The notes under the pieces were generated by a model. It was not told the origin of the DNA, searched no databases, and saw only the letters and a program-made list of their open reading frames with translations. DNA of 64,000 nucleotides, taken from positions 1,439,501 to 1,503,500 of the forward strand of contig NZ_JAUSYN010000002.1 of NCBI RefSeq assembly GCF_030816915.1, written 5' to 3'. The position numbers and the translations under genes are program-made. This document shows, piece after piece, positions 27,052-35,792 of this stretch (positions are counted from its first letter, which is position 1; the number at the start of each line of letters is the position of its first letter). Origin of the DNA: Streptomyces sp. B3I8. GTDB taxonomy: Bacteria; Actinomycetota; Actinomycetes; Streptomycetales; Streptomycetaceae.

Positions 27052-27613
27052 CACTCAGGCCGACCGCCCGGTCGAGCAGGGGCGCTCCCTCCGGCACCGC
27101 GACGACGTGCCCGAACATCCCGCGCCCCTCGCCCGCCTTCTCCGCCGCGCCCGCGAGCAGCCCGTACGCCGCCCGCAGCGCCGCCTCGTCGGGCTCGTAC
27201 TCCTGCCCCGTGGCCCGCGCCAGGTCCCAGCCGTGAATCACCAGTTCGTCCGCCACCACGGCCCCCGCGACCGCCCCCGGCAGGTCCACTCCACCCGCCC
27301 GTGTCATGCCGCTCCACGCCTCCGGCTCCCGCCACACGGCGGCCAGTTCGTCCAGCGCCTTCGGCAACTCCGCCCGCCAGCCGGACGGAAGCCGCGAGGC
27401 GGCCGGGTCCGGGGCGCTGTCCGTCATGGCACCGAGCCGCTTGCGTCCGGCCTCGCGGAAGGCGACGGAAAGCCCGAGGAGATGGCCCAGCATGCCCCCC
27501 ACCGAGTACTCGGGGCAGGGCGTCGGACCGTCGAGCCGTTCGTCGGCCACGCCCTCCGCGAGTCGCGCGATGATCACGGTCTGCGGGCCCAGGTCGACGG
27601 TGGTGGCATCCAT
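27026..27613 (-). CDS. TIGR03086/maleylpyruvate isomerase N-domain protein (DinB-like fold)
   Basis: A 195-aa four-helix protein. LDGPTPCPEYSVGGMLGHLLG carries the first metal His, and ELVIHGWDLARATGQ the second; both blocks are diagnostic of the mycothiol-dependent enzyme/DinB superfamily common in actinobacteria. Likely a mycothiol transferase or other metal-dependent thiol enzyme. Single gene; its 3' end has been tandemly duplicated. Confidence 0.85.
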   Translation of the reverse strand: MDATTVDLGPQTVIIARLAEGVADERLDGPTPCPEYSVGGMLGHLLGLSVAFREAGRKRLGAMTDSAPDPAASRLPSGWRAELPKALDELAAVWREPEAWSGMTRAGGVDLPGAVAGAVVADELVIHGWDLARATGQEYEPDEAALRAAYGLLAGAAEKAGEGRGMFGHVVAVPEGAPLLDRAVGLSGRMPDWRP

Positions 27614-27754
27614 GCGTGTCTCCTCCTCGGAGCGTCAGGGGCGCGGAACGCGCCCTCGAAGGAGGGACCGCCCCGGCCCGCGAAACTCATCGGTGCCGCC
27701 GGAACCCGTCCCGCCACTCCCCGCCGGACGCCGACGGGGCCGCCCCCGGCCCCC

Positions 27755-28927
27755 TCAGCCGAGTTCCGCCAGCCCCCGTCGCACCGCCACGAGGTCCTGG
27801 TCCGACGCCAGTCCCGCGTGGTAGAGCCGCAGTTCCGTCGCGCCCAGGTCCGCCGCCCGCCGGGCGTCCTGCGCGAGTGTCCCCGGGCTGCCGCCCATCC
27901 CGGACACCACCGTCAGGTTCGCCGCCAGCACCGCGCCCCGCGCACCCTGCTCCGCGAAGGGCGTCAGCGGTTCCGGACCACCGGTGCACGGGACGACCAC
28001 CCCGTCCGCCGCTTCGAGGACGTGGCCCGGGTCGACTCCGGCGTTCGCGCCCACGTGGTACCAGACCGGGTCCGCGTGCAGCAGCACCCGGAAGCCGTCC
28101 GGCGCCGCCGCCCGTACCGCCGCGACCGCCTCCTCCTGCAGGGAGCGGGCCACCGGCTCCCGCCACGCGCGCGTGGCCGCCGCCCGCTCCGCGCCGAGCA
28201 GTTCCTCCACCGCCGGCCAGCCCCCGCCGGAGGGCGCCCCCCGCCACACCGGCTCCAGCGCGTCCCGTACGGCCGCCGCCAGTTCGTCCGCGTCCGTGAC
28301 GTATCCCGTCCGGCCGTATCCCGTCCGGCACGTGGCGCAGAAGCACAGCGACATCAGGTACTGGCCGGCGTCGCCGAGCCCGATGCCGCCCGTCTTGTCG
28401 TGGGCGTGCAGATGCGCGAGCCCGTACCAGCCGAGCGACTCCAGCTCCGTCCCGGCCGCCCCGGGCCGTACGGCCGCCTCCGCCGCGAGGTCCACGAGGT
28501 ACGCGCGGGTGGCGGGCTGCGCGATGCACGGTGCCCACGGGTAGCGGTCGCCGTACGCGTTGACGACCGACGTGTGCGGATGGTCCGCGCCGAGCCGGGA
28601 GTTGTGCGCGAGCACCACCCAGGTATGCACCTCGAGACCGGCCTCCGTCAGCGCCGCCGCGGCCTCGCCGAAGGCATCGCCGGGTGCCCAGTCACCGGCG
28701 GCGTACGGCCGCAGCACGCGGCCCCGCCAGCGCTCCCCCACCGGGTACAGCACGGCGGCGTGTTCGGCGGTGACGACCCGGTGGCGGGGGTGGCGCGGCG
28801 TGAGCGCGCGCGTCGAGTGGTACGCGGAGGCCAGGGTCGCCCGGCGCACCCCGAGCGCGGCGAGGCGTCCGGGCGCGTGCGGGTCCCCGTTGACGTCCCA
28901 GGGGTTGACGAATGCCGACGCCTTCAC
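27755..28927 (-). CDS. Conserved unknown protein, possible TIM-barrel glycoside-hydrolase-like
   Basis: A 390-aa protein I cannot assign. GTG start with GGAGGG 8 nt before (VKASAFVNPWDV). Alternating strands and helices (ATLASAYHS, VHTWVVLAHN, VLLHADPVWYHVG, GAVLAANLTVVSG, ATELRLYHAGLAS) suggest a beta/alpha barrel. SLCFCATCRTGYG gives a Cys-x-Cys-x2-Cys cluster that could bind zinc. No signal peptide. It is divergent from a uronate-dehydrogenase-like gene across 274 bp, which hints at sugar-acid or polysaccharide metabolism. The function is open. Confidence 0.75.
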   Translation of the reverse strand: MKASAFVNPWDVNGDPHAPGRLAALGVRRATLASAYHSTRALTPRHPRHRVVTAEHAAVLYPVGERWRGRVLRPYAAGDWAPGDAFGEAAAALTEAGLEVHTWVVLAHNSRLGADHPHTSVVNAYGDRYPWAPCIAQPATRAYLVDLAAEAAVRPGAAGTELESLGWYGLAHLHAHDKTGGIGLGDAGQYLMSLCFCATCRTGYGRTGYVTDADELAAAVRDALEPVWRGAPSGGGWPAVEELLGAERAAATRAWREPVARSLQEEAVAAVRAAAPDGFRVLLHADPVWYHVGANAGVDPGHVLEAADGVVVPCTGGPEPLTPFAEQGARGAVLAANLTVVSGMGGSPGTLAQDARRAADLGATELRLYHAGLASDQDLVAVRRGLAELG

Positions 28928-29095
28928 CGTTGCCCTCCAGCGGCGCACACCCGTACGCCTTCCATGTCTCTGATTGAAGTACATATGCATGAACGGCCTC
29001 ACGCTAGGCCCCTGCTCAGGGGTGGTCAAGTGGGGGTGGATCCTGCTGCGCCGACAGCCGGCGTCGGCCGGGGTGGTCAGCGCGGCGGGCGACCC

Positions 29096-29147
29096 TTGAC
29101 GGGGGAGATCGTCCCTTCGTAGCGTGTCCACGCATGTGAATAATGCG
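29096..29147 (+). promoter_or_regulatory. Promoter of the epimerase gene
   Basis: TTGACG (29096-29101) and TAGCGT (29120-29125) are 18 bp apart. Arms CGCAT (29131-29135) and ATGCG (29143-29147) form a dyad at the expected transcript start, a candidate operator. Confidence 0.55.
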
Positions 29148-29201
29148 CACGTCCTCCGACGCGTCCGCATGCGCGACCCGGCCAGCCCAAGGAGACCGAG
29201 G

Positions 29202-30011
29202 ATGCCCGCTCCCCGCACCGTTCTGCTCACCGGCGCCGCCGGCGGGCTCGGCACACTGATGCGGGAGTTGCTGCCCGGTCACGGCTACGCGCTGAGGCTG
29301 TTCGACGTCCGCCCGATCGAGGGCGAACCGGACGCGATCGTCGCCGATCTCGCCGACCGGGAGGCCGTGCGGGAAGCGGTGCGCGGTGTCGACGCCGTGC
29401 TGCACCTCGCGGGAATCTCCGTGGAGTCCACCTTCGAGAAGATCCTGGCGGCCAACATCGAGGGCACGTACCACCTGTACGAGGCGGTGCGGGAGGAGGG
29501 CGTGGGGCGCGTCGTGTTCGCCTCCTCCAATCACGCGGTCGGGTACACGCCGGCGCCGAGGGACGGGGAGCCGCTGGTCCCGGTGGGCACGCCGCGTCGC
29601 CCCGACACCTTCTACGGACTGTCCAAGGCCTTCGGCGAGGACCTCGCGCAGCTCTACTGGGACAAACACGGGGTGGAGACCGTCTCCGTGCGCATCGGCT
29701 CCTGCTTCCGGGAGCCGTCGGACGTGCGCATGCTGTCCCTCTGGCTGAGCCCCGAGGACGGCGCGCGCCTCTTCCACGCGGCGCTGACGGCCGAGGGCGT
29801 GGGGCACACGGTGGTCTACGGCTCCTCGGCCAACACGCGCCTGTGGTGGGACCTGGGCAGCGCGCGGGCGCTGGGCTACGCACCGCGCGACGACTCCGAG
29901 AGGTTCGCCCCGGCGCTGCTGGCCGAGCACGGCGAGCTCTCCCCCGACAACCCCGCCCACACCCACGTCGGCGGCCGCTTCCTGACCGACCCCCCGCTCT
30001 GGGCCCACTGA
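29202..30011 (+). CDS. NAD-dependent epimerase/dehydratase, uronate dehydrogenase-like
   Basis: A 269-aa short-chain extended Rossmann protein. LLTGAAGGLGTLMRE is the NAD loop; LHLAGISVESTFEKILAANIEG, FASSNHAVGYTP and the catalytic YGLSKAFGE (Tyr-x3-Lys) follow. The S-S-N-H-A-V-G segment and overall length match bacterial uronate dehydrogenase, which oxidises glucuronate or galacturonate to the aldarolactone. ATG at 29202 behind AAGGAGA. A ketoglutarate-semialdehyde-type dehydrogenase 4 kb away would fit the end of that oxidative pathway; the link is inference. Confidence 0.85.
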   Translation: MPAPRTVLLTGAAGGLGTLMRELLPGHGYALRLFDVRPIEGEPDAIVADLADREAVREAVRGVDAVLHLAGISVESTFEKILAANIEGTYHLYEAVREEGVGRVVFASSNHAVGYTPAPRDGEPLVPVGTPRRPDTFYGLSKAFGEDLAQLYWDKHGVETVSVRIGSCFREPSDVRMLSLWLSPEDGARLFHAALTAEGVGHTVVYGSSANTRLWWDLGSARALGYAPRDDSERFAPALLAEHGELSPDNPAHTHVGGRFLTDPPLWAH

Positions 30012-30389
30012 GCCGCGCCCGCAGGCGGCCCCGCCCTCCCCGGGTGTTGCCGCCTGCCCCGGGCGCGCCGCCACGCCGACGCGCCCCTGAGTGCTCCGTA
30101 CGCGCCCCCTCACCACCCCCTCGGGCGCGAAACGGACTCCCTGCCCCCGCGAACCGGGCACACCCGCTGCCCGTTCCCACTTCTCCCGCCCCCGCCCCGC
30201 AGGTCGTCGCCGACCACCCGGCCCCCGAAGCGGGCACAAACGGACCCACTCGGACCGGCAACAGACCTGGTCAGCACCGCGCCCCCGCTGTAGAACTCTC
30301 CCCAAGGCCCCGCAGGGCCCGAACGGGCACAGGAGTGCCACAGCGGAACCGAGCCACCCGGCACCGGTGAAAGGGCAGGTTGACCAGCT
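30012..30389 (+). other. 378-bp gap: terminator and DeoR leader
   Basis: A 9-bp inverted repeat, GCAGGCGGC (30021-30029) and GCCGCCTGC (30049-30057), with a 19-nt loop probably ends the epimerase transcript. The rest is C-rich and has no convincing gene on either strand. No recognisable promoter hexamers were found for the following deoR gene, though TGTAGA at 30290 could be a -10. Confidence 0.5.
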
Positions 30390-31160
30390 ATGACGACACG
30401 ATCGGCCGAGGAGCGGCAGCGCGAGATCGTGACGGTCGCCCGCCGCACCGGCTCCGTGGACGTCGCCGCCCTCGCCACCCGGCTGGGCGTCGCCAAGGAG
30501 ACCGTCCGCCGCGACCTGCGCGCGCTGGAGGACCACGGTCTGGTCCGCCGCACCCACGGCGGCGCCTACCCCGTGGAGAGCGCCGGCTTCGAGACGACGC
30601 TCGCCTTCCGTGCCACCAGCCACGTCCCCGAGAAGCGCCGGATCGCTTCGGCCGCCGCGGAACTGCTCGGCGACGCGGAGACCGTCTTCGTCGACGAGGG
30701 GTTCACCCCGCAGCTCATCGCCGAGGCGCTGCCCCGCGACCGCCCGCTCACCGTGGTCACCGCCTCCCTGGCTACGGCCGGCGTCCTGGCCGACGCGGGG
30801 AACATCAGCGTCCTGCTCCTCGGCGGCCGGGTGCGTCCCGGCACGCTCGCCACCGTGGACCACTGGACGACGAAGATGCTGGCCGGATTCGTCATCGACC
30901 TGGCCTACATCGGTGCCAACGGCATCTCCCGCGAGTACGGACTCACCACCCCCGATCCGGCTGTCAGCGAGGTCAAGACCCAGGCGATCCGCGCCTCCCG
31001 GCGCACGGTGTTCACCGGCGTGCACACCAAGTTCGGCGCGGTGAGCTTCTGCCGCTTCGCGGAGGTCGGCGCGCTGGAGGCGATCGTCACGAGCACCCTG
31101 CTGCCGGCCTCCGAGGCCCACCGGTATTCCCTGCTGGGCCCGCAGGTCATCCGCGTCTGA
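30390..31160 (+). CDS. DeoR-family sugar-responsive repressor
   Basis: A 256-aa regulator. The helix-turn-helix is at residues 24-48 (VAALATRLGVAKETVRRDLRAL) with the family's RRTHGGA turn just after; the C-terminal sensor is DeoR-type with VFVDEGFTP, VTASLATAGVL, VLLLGGRVRPGTLATVD and YIGANGIS. ATG start. It precedes a sugar/polyol ABC importer and dehydrogenase by 122 bp on the same strand and is the obvious candidate to repress them. The inducer is probably a phosphorylated sugar or polyol. Confidence 0.92.
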   Translation: MTTRSAEERQREIVTVARRTGSVDVAALATRLGVAKETVRRDLRALEDHGLVRRTHGGAYPVESAGFETTLAFRATSHVPEKRRIASAAAELLGDAETVFVDEGFTPQLIAEALPRDRPLTVVTASLATAGVLADAGNISVLLLGGRVRPGTLATVDHWTTKMLAGFVIDLAYIGANGISREYGLTTPDPAVSEVKTQAIRASRRTVFTGVHTKFGAVSFCRFAEVGALEAIVTSTLLPASEAHRYSLLGPQVIRV

Positions 31161-31282
31161 GCCCACTCCCCGTACGTCCCCGTCCACGTCCGCCTCGAGC
31201 ACCAGACAACCCCTGTACGCCCCAAATGCGACCTATGCCCCTACGCACCCCTTCCCTCATCCCCCTCCTCCAGGAGCGATCC

Positions 31283-32653
31283 ATGCGCACCCAGAGCCGA
31301 CGGAGGCCGCGAGTCACGCTCGCCATGGCCGCCGCGGGAACGCTGCTCGCACCGCTGCTCTCCGGCTGCTGGGTCGGAGCGGGCGGATCCGGTTCCGGCG
31401 GTGACTCCGTCAACGTCCTGATGGTCAACAACCCCCAGATGGTGGAGTTGCAGAAGCTGACCGCCGCCCACTTCACCAAGGAGACCGGCATCAAGGTGAA
31501 CTTCACCGTGCTGCCGGAGAACGACGTCCGCGACAAGATCAGCCAGGACTTCGCCAACCAGGCCGGCCAGTACGACGTGGCGACCCTCTCCAACTACGAG
31601 ATACCGATCTACGCCCGCAACGGCTGGCTGCACGAGATGAACTCGTACGTGGCCAAGGACCCGTCGTACGACGAGAAGGACGTCCTCAAGCCGATGCGCC
31701 AGTCGCTCACCGGCGACGACGGCAAGCTCTACGGCCAGCCCTTCTACGGCGAGTCGTCGTTCCTCATGTACCGCAAGGACGTGTTCGCGGCGAAGGGCCT
31801 GAAGATGCCCGCGCACCCCACCTGGGACCAGGTGGCGGACCTCGCCGCGAAGGCGGACGGCGCGAGGTCCGGGATGAAGGGCATCTGCCTGCGCGGACTG
31901 CCCGGCTGGGGCGAGATCATGGCGCCGCTGACGACGGTGGTGAACACCTTCGGCGGCACCTGGTTCGACAAGGACTGGAAGGCCCGGCTCACCGACCCCG
32001 CCTTCGAGAAGGCGACAAAGTTCTACGTCGACCTCGTACGCGCCCACGGCGAGTCCGGCGCCCCGCAGTCCGGCTTCGCCGAGTGCCTGAACAACCTCAC
32101 CCAGGGCAAGGTCGCCATGTGGTACGACGCCACCTCCGCGGCCGGTTCCCTGGAGGCGGACAAGTCCCCGGTCAAGGGCAAGATCGGCTACGCGCCGGCG
32201 CCGGTCGAGAAGACCGGGTCCTCGGGCTGGCTCTACACCTGGGCCTGGGGCATGCAGAAGGCCTCCCGCAACACCGACAAGGCGTGGAAGTTCGTCTCGT
32301 GGGCCTCCAGCAAGGAGTACGAGCAGCTCGTCGGTGACACCAGCGGCTGGTCCAACGTGCCGGCCGGCAAGCGCGCGTCGACGTACGAGAACCCCGACTA
32401 CCGCGCGGAGGCGGGCGCCTTCCAGGAAATGACCCGCGAGGCCATCGAGAACGCCCGCCCCAATGACCCCGGCGTCCAGCCGCGGCCCGCGCCCGGCATC
32501 CAGTTCGTCGGCATTCCCGAGTTCACCGATCTCGGCACCAAGGTCTCGCAGGAGATCAGCGCGGCCATCGCCGGACGCCAGTCCGTCGAGTCGGCCCTGA
32601 AGAAGTCCCAGAAGCTCGCCGAGCAGATCTCCGAGGAGTACGAGGGACGATGA
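31283..32653 (+). CDS. Sugar/polyol ABC importer, solute-binding lipoprotein
   Basis: A 456-aa family 1 extracellular binding protein. Basic N-region, Ala-rich core and lipobox PLLSGC (Cys29). NNPQMVELQKLTAAHFTKETG, GYAPAPVEKTGSSGWLYTWAWG and FVGIPEFTDLGTKVSQEISAA resemble mannitol/sorbitol-type binding proteins; seen segments are LYTWAWGMQKAS and GIPEFTDLGT. AGGAGCG precedes the ATG. The stop overlaps the first permease (ATGA). Confidence 0.9.
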   Translation: MRTQSRRRPRVTLAMAAAGTLLAPLLSGCWVGAGGSGSGGDSVNVLMVNNPQMVELQKLTAAHFTKETGIKVNFTVLPENDVRDKISQDFANQAGQYDVATLSNYEIPIYARNGWLHEMNSYVAKDPSYDEKDVLKPMRQSLTGDDGKLYGQPFYGESSFLMYRKDVFAAKGLKMPAHPTWDQVADLAAKADGARSGMKGICLRGLPGWGEIMAPLTTVVNTFGGTWFDKDWKARLTDPAFEKATKFYVDLVRAHGESGAPQSGFAECLNNLTQGKVAMWYDATSAAGSLEADKSPVKGKIGYAPAPVEKTGSSGWLYTWAWGMQKASRNTDKAWKFVSWASSKEYEQLVGDTSGWSNVPAGKRASTYENPDYRAEAGAFQEMTREAIENARPNDPGVQPRPAPGIQFVGIPEFTDLGTKVSQEISAAIAGRQSVESALKKSQKLAEQISEEYEGR

Positions 32654-33588
32654 CCGCCACCACCGCGGCCCCCGTGGCCGCCTCCCCCGCGCACAACGTG
32701 AAACAGCCCTCCGCGCGGCTGCGCGCCTGGGCCACCCGGGCACCGCTGCTGCCCGCCCTGATCTTCATGATCGCCGTGACCCAGCTCCCGTTCGTGGCCA
32801 CGCTGGTGATCTCCTTCTTCGACTGGAACGCGCTCTACCCCAAGGCCCGCAAGTTCACCGGCGTCGACAACTACCAGCAGGTCCTCACCGACGCCGACCT
32901 GCGGCACTCGGTGTGGACGACGATCCTGCTGACCGTCGCCGTCGTCCTGGTCAGCCTGGTCCTCGGCCTCGCGCTCGCCCTGCTGCTGGACCGGAAGTTC
33001 CCCGGCCGGGGCGTGGTGCGCACGCTGCTGATCGCCCCCTTCCTGGTGGTCCCCGTCGCGGCGGCGCTGCTGTGGAAGCACGTGCTCTACAACCCCGAGT
33101 ACGGCCTGCTCAACGGGCTGCTGCACTACGTGGGCGGTCCGCAGCCGGACTGGATCTCCAACACGCCGCTGCTCGCCGTCGAGGCCTCGCTGGTGTGGCA
33201 GTGGACGCCCTTCATGATGCTGATCCTGCTGGCCGGCCTGCAGAGCCGCGACCACCAGCAGATCGAGGCGGCCAAGGTGGACGGCGCGAGCGGCTGGCAG
33301 ATCTTCGTCCATCTGACACTGCCGCACCTGCGCCGCTACCTCGAACTGGGCGCCCTGCTCGGCTCGATCTACATCGTGCAGAACTTCGACGCGGTCTTCA
33401 CCATCACGTCCGGCGGCCTGGGCACCGCCAACCTGCCGTACACCGTCTACCAGAGCTTCTACCAGGCGCACGAGAACGGCCTCGCCTCGGCGGCCGGCGT
33501 CCTGGTGGTCATCGGCTCCCTGATCATCGCCACCTTCGCGCTGCGCGTGGTGTCGTCCCTGTTCCGCGAGGAGGTGTCCCGCGCATGA
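32650..33588 (+). CDS. Sugar/polyol ABC importer, permease 1
   Basis: A 312-aa MalF-like permease with about 6 membrane helices; the cytoplasmic N-terminus is charged. The EAA loop reads IEAAKVDGASGWQIFVHLTLPHL. ATGA overlaps with both neighbours make it part of a tightly coupled four-gene unit. Confidence 0.92.
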   Translation: MTATTAAPVAASPAHNVKQPSARLRAWATRAPLLPALIFMIAVTQLPFVATLVISFFDWNALYPKARKFTGVDNYQQVLTDADLRHSVWTTILLTVAVVLVSLVLGLALALLLDRKFPGRGVVRTLLIAPFLVVPVAAALLWKHVLYNPEYGLLNGLLHYVGGPQPDWISNTPLLAVEASLVWQWTPFMMLILLAGLQSRDHQQIEAAKVDGASGWQIFVHLTLPHLRRYLELGALLGSIYIVQNFDAVFTITSGGLGTANLPYTVYQSFYQAHENGLASAAGVLVVIGSLIIATFALRVVSSLFREEVSRA

Positions 33589-34475
33589 GCGCCACCGCAA
33601 GTCGCGTACGACCGTCCCGGACCGCCGGCGAGACCGGCGGCGCCAAGCGCCCCGGACGGACCCGGGGGGCCGGCCTGGGTCTGCTGGCCTGGGTGCTGGG
33701 AGTGCTGTTCTTCCTGCCCATCGCCTGGATGGCGCTGACCTCCTTCCACTCGGAGGCCGACGCCGCGACCAACCCGCCGTCCTTCGCGGCCGCGCTCACC
33801 CTCGACGGCTACCGGGACTTCTTCGGCGTCGGCGGCGGGGCCAGCCCCTGGCCCGCGCTGATCAACTCGGCGGTGGCGTCGATCGCGTCGACGCTCCTCG
33901 TCCTGATCCTGTCCTTCCCGGCGGCCTACGCGCTCTCCATCAACCGGGTACGCAAGTGGACCGACGTGCTGTTCTTCTTCCTGTCGACGAAGATGCTGCC
34001 GGCGGTGGCGGGTCTGCTGCCGATCTACCTCTTCGCCAAGAACGTCGGCATGCTCGACAACATCTGGCTGCTCGTCATCCTCTACACCTCCATGAACCTG
34101 CCGATCGCGGTGTGGATGATGCAGTCCTTCCTCGCCGAGGTGCCGGTCGCGGTGATCGAGGCGGCCCGGGTGGACGGGGCGCGGCTGCCGACAGTCCTCA
34201 CCCGCGTGGTGGCCCCGATCGCGCTGCCGGGCATCGCCGCCACCTCCCTGATCTGCTTCATCTTCAGCTGGAACGAACTGCTGTTTGCGCGGGTGCTGAC
34301 GGGTGTGGCCGCCGAGACCGCGCCCGTCTTCCTGACCGGCTTCATCACCAGCCAGGGCCTGTTCCTGGCCAAGGTGTGCGCCGCGTCGCTCGTCGTCTCC
34401 CTGCCGGTGCTCGCCGCGGGGTTCGCCGCCCAGGACAAGCTGGTCCAGGGCCTGTCGTTGGGAGCAGTGAAATGA
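33585..34475 (+). CDS. Sugar/polyol ABC importer, permease 2
   Basis: A 296-aa MalG-like permease: about 6 helices, Arg/Gly-rich N-terminus, EAA loop IEAARVDGARLPTVLTRVVAPI. It overlaps the first permease and the dehydrogenase gene by ATGA. No ATPase gene follows; Streptomyces sugar importers of this type commonly share the MsiK ATPase encoded elsewhere, which I infer here. Confidence 0.92.
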   Translation: MSATASRVRPSRTAGETGGAKRPGRTRGAGLGLLAWVLGVLFFLPIAWMALTSFHSEADAATNPPSFAAALTLDGYRDFFGVGGGASPWPALINSAVASIASTLLVLILSFPAAYALSINRVRKWTDVLFFFLSTKMLPAVAGLLPIYLFAKNVGMLDNIWLLVILYTSMNLPIAVWMMQSFLAEVPVAVIEAARVDGARLPTVLTRVVAPIALPGIAATSLICFIFSWNELLFARVLTGVAAETAPVFLTGFITSQGLFLAKVCAASLVVSLPVLAAGFAAQDKLVQGLSLGAVK

Positions 34476-35461
34476 AGGCCGCCGTCATCGAGTCCGTGGG
34501 CCGCGCCGTCGTCACCGAGGTGCCGGATCCGACGCCGGGCCCGCGCGAGGTCGTCGTCGAGGTGGCCGCGTGCGGACTGTGCGGCACCGATCTGCACATC
34601 CTCCAGGGCGAGTTCGCGCCGAAGCTGCCGATCGTGCCCGGGCACGAGTTCGCGGGCGAGGTGGTCGGGGTCGGCGCCCAGGTCACCGAGGTCTCGGTCG
34701 GCGACCGGGTGGCGGTGGACCCCTCCCTCTACTGCTACGAGTGCCACTACTGCCGCAGCGGGCACAACAACATGTGCGAGCGGTGGGCCGCGATCGGTGT
34801 GACGACGGCGGGCGGCGCCGCGCAGTACGCGGTGGCGCCGGTGGCGAACTGCGTCAAGCTCCCCGAGCACGTCCGCACGCAGGACGCGGCGCTCATCGAG
34901 CCGCTCTCCTGCGCGGTGCGCGGCTACGACGTCCTGAAGTCGCAGCTCGGCGCACACGTCCTGATCTACGGGTCCGGGACGATGGGCCTGATGATGCTGG
35001 AGCTGGCCAAGCGGACGGGGGCGGCGAGCGTGGACATCGTCGACATCAACCCGGCGCGGCTGGAGACGGCGCGGCGGCTGGGGGTGTCGGGGACGGCCGG
35101 CAACGCGGACGAGCTGGACCGGCCGCGGGGCTGGGAGCTGGTGGTCGACGCGACGGGGAACGCGGCGGCGATCCAGGACGGGCTGGGGAGGGTCGCGAAG
35201 GCGGGGACGTTCCTCCAGTTCGGGGTCGCGGACTACGCCACGCGGGTGGAGATCGATCCGTACCGGATCTACAACCAGGAGATCACCATCACCGGCTCGA
35301 TGGCGGTGCTGCACAGTTACGAGCGGGCGGCGGAGCTGTTCGCCGGCGGCGTGCTGAACCCGGAGATCTTCATCAGCGACCGGCTCCCGCTGACGGACTA
35401 CCCGAAGGCACTGGAACAGTTCGCGGCAGGCGTCGGCCGGAAGATCGTGGTGGTCCCGTAG
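34472..35461 (+). CDS. Zinc-dependent medium-chain dehydrogenase, polyol type
   Basis: A 329-aa NAD-dependent alcohol/polyol dehydrogenase. Catalytic zinc site Cys37 (ACGLCGTDLH), His58-Glu59 (PGHEFAGEV) and a later Glu; structural zinc Cys cluster YCYECHYCRSGHNNMC; cofactor loop IYGSGTMGLMMLE. It is about 15-20 residues shorter than most sorbitol dehydrogenases. Being the last gene of the importer operon, it probably oxidises the imported sugar alcohol. The product sugar is unknown. Confidence 0.9.
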   Translation: MKAAVIESVGRAVVTEVPDPTPGPREVVVEVAACGLCGTDLHILQGEFAPKLPIVPGHEFAGEVVGVGAQVTEVSVGDRVAVDPSLYCYECHYCRSGHNNMCERWAAIGVTTAGGAAQYAVAPVANCVKLPEHVRTQDAALIEPLSCAVRGYDVLKSQLGAHVLIYGSGTMGLMMLELAKRTGAASVDIVDINPARLETARRLGVSGTAGNADELDRPRGWELVVDATGNAAAIQDGLGRVAKAGTFLQFGVADYATRVEIDPYRIYNQEITITGSMAVLHSYERAAELFAGGVLNPEIFISDRLPLTDYPKALEQFAAGVGRKIVVVP

Positions 35462-35792
35462 CTTTCCCTCGCCCCGCCGCCCCGCCCGTCCCGTCCCTGG
35501 CCCGGGGCTCCGCCCCCGGGCCGGGCCCGCGGGAGAACTCGGGTGGGCGGGGTCGAGTGGGCGGGTGCCGGTCCGTCGTGGCCGACCGCGCCCACGCGGC
35601 GCAGCCGCATATCGACACGGCCCCGCGCCCCTGGAAGACGGGGCGGTAACCCTGTGCGGTCACCGCCCTGCGGGCGCGAGCAGTCCCCGCGCCCGTCAGG
35701 GGCGCGGGGAACTGCGCGAGAAGCCCCACCCCCGCACCCACCCCCACCTCGGGTAAGGGAACGGTAAAGCCACCCCGCTCGTTACACCCCAC
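35462..35792 (+). other. 331-bp gap with terminator and dispersed repeat
   Basis: Contains a near-perfect hairpin (CCCGGGGC, TCC, GCCCCCGGG; 35501-35520) ending the importer operon, and a copy of the GGGGCGCGGGGAACTGCGCG repeat at 35699-35718. The latter pairs with TCCCCGCGCCC (35683-35693) to form an 11-bp stem. No gene seen. No clear promoter for the TerD gene. Confidence 0.7.
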
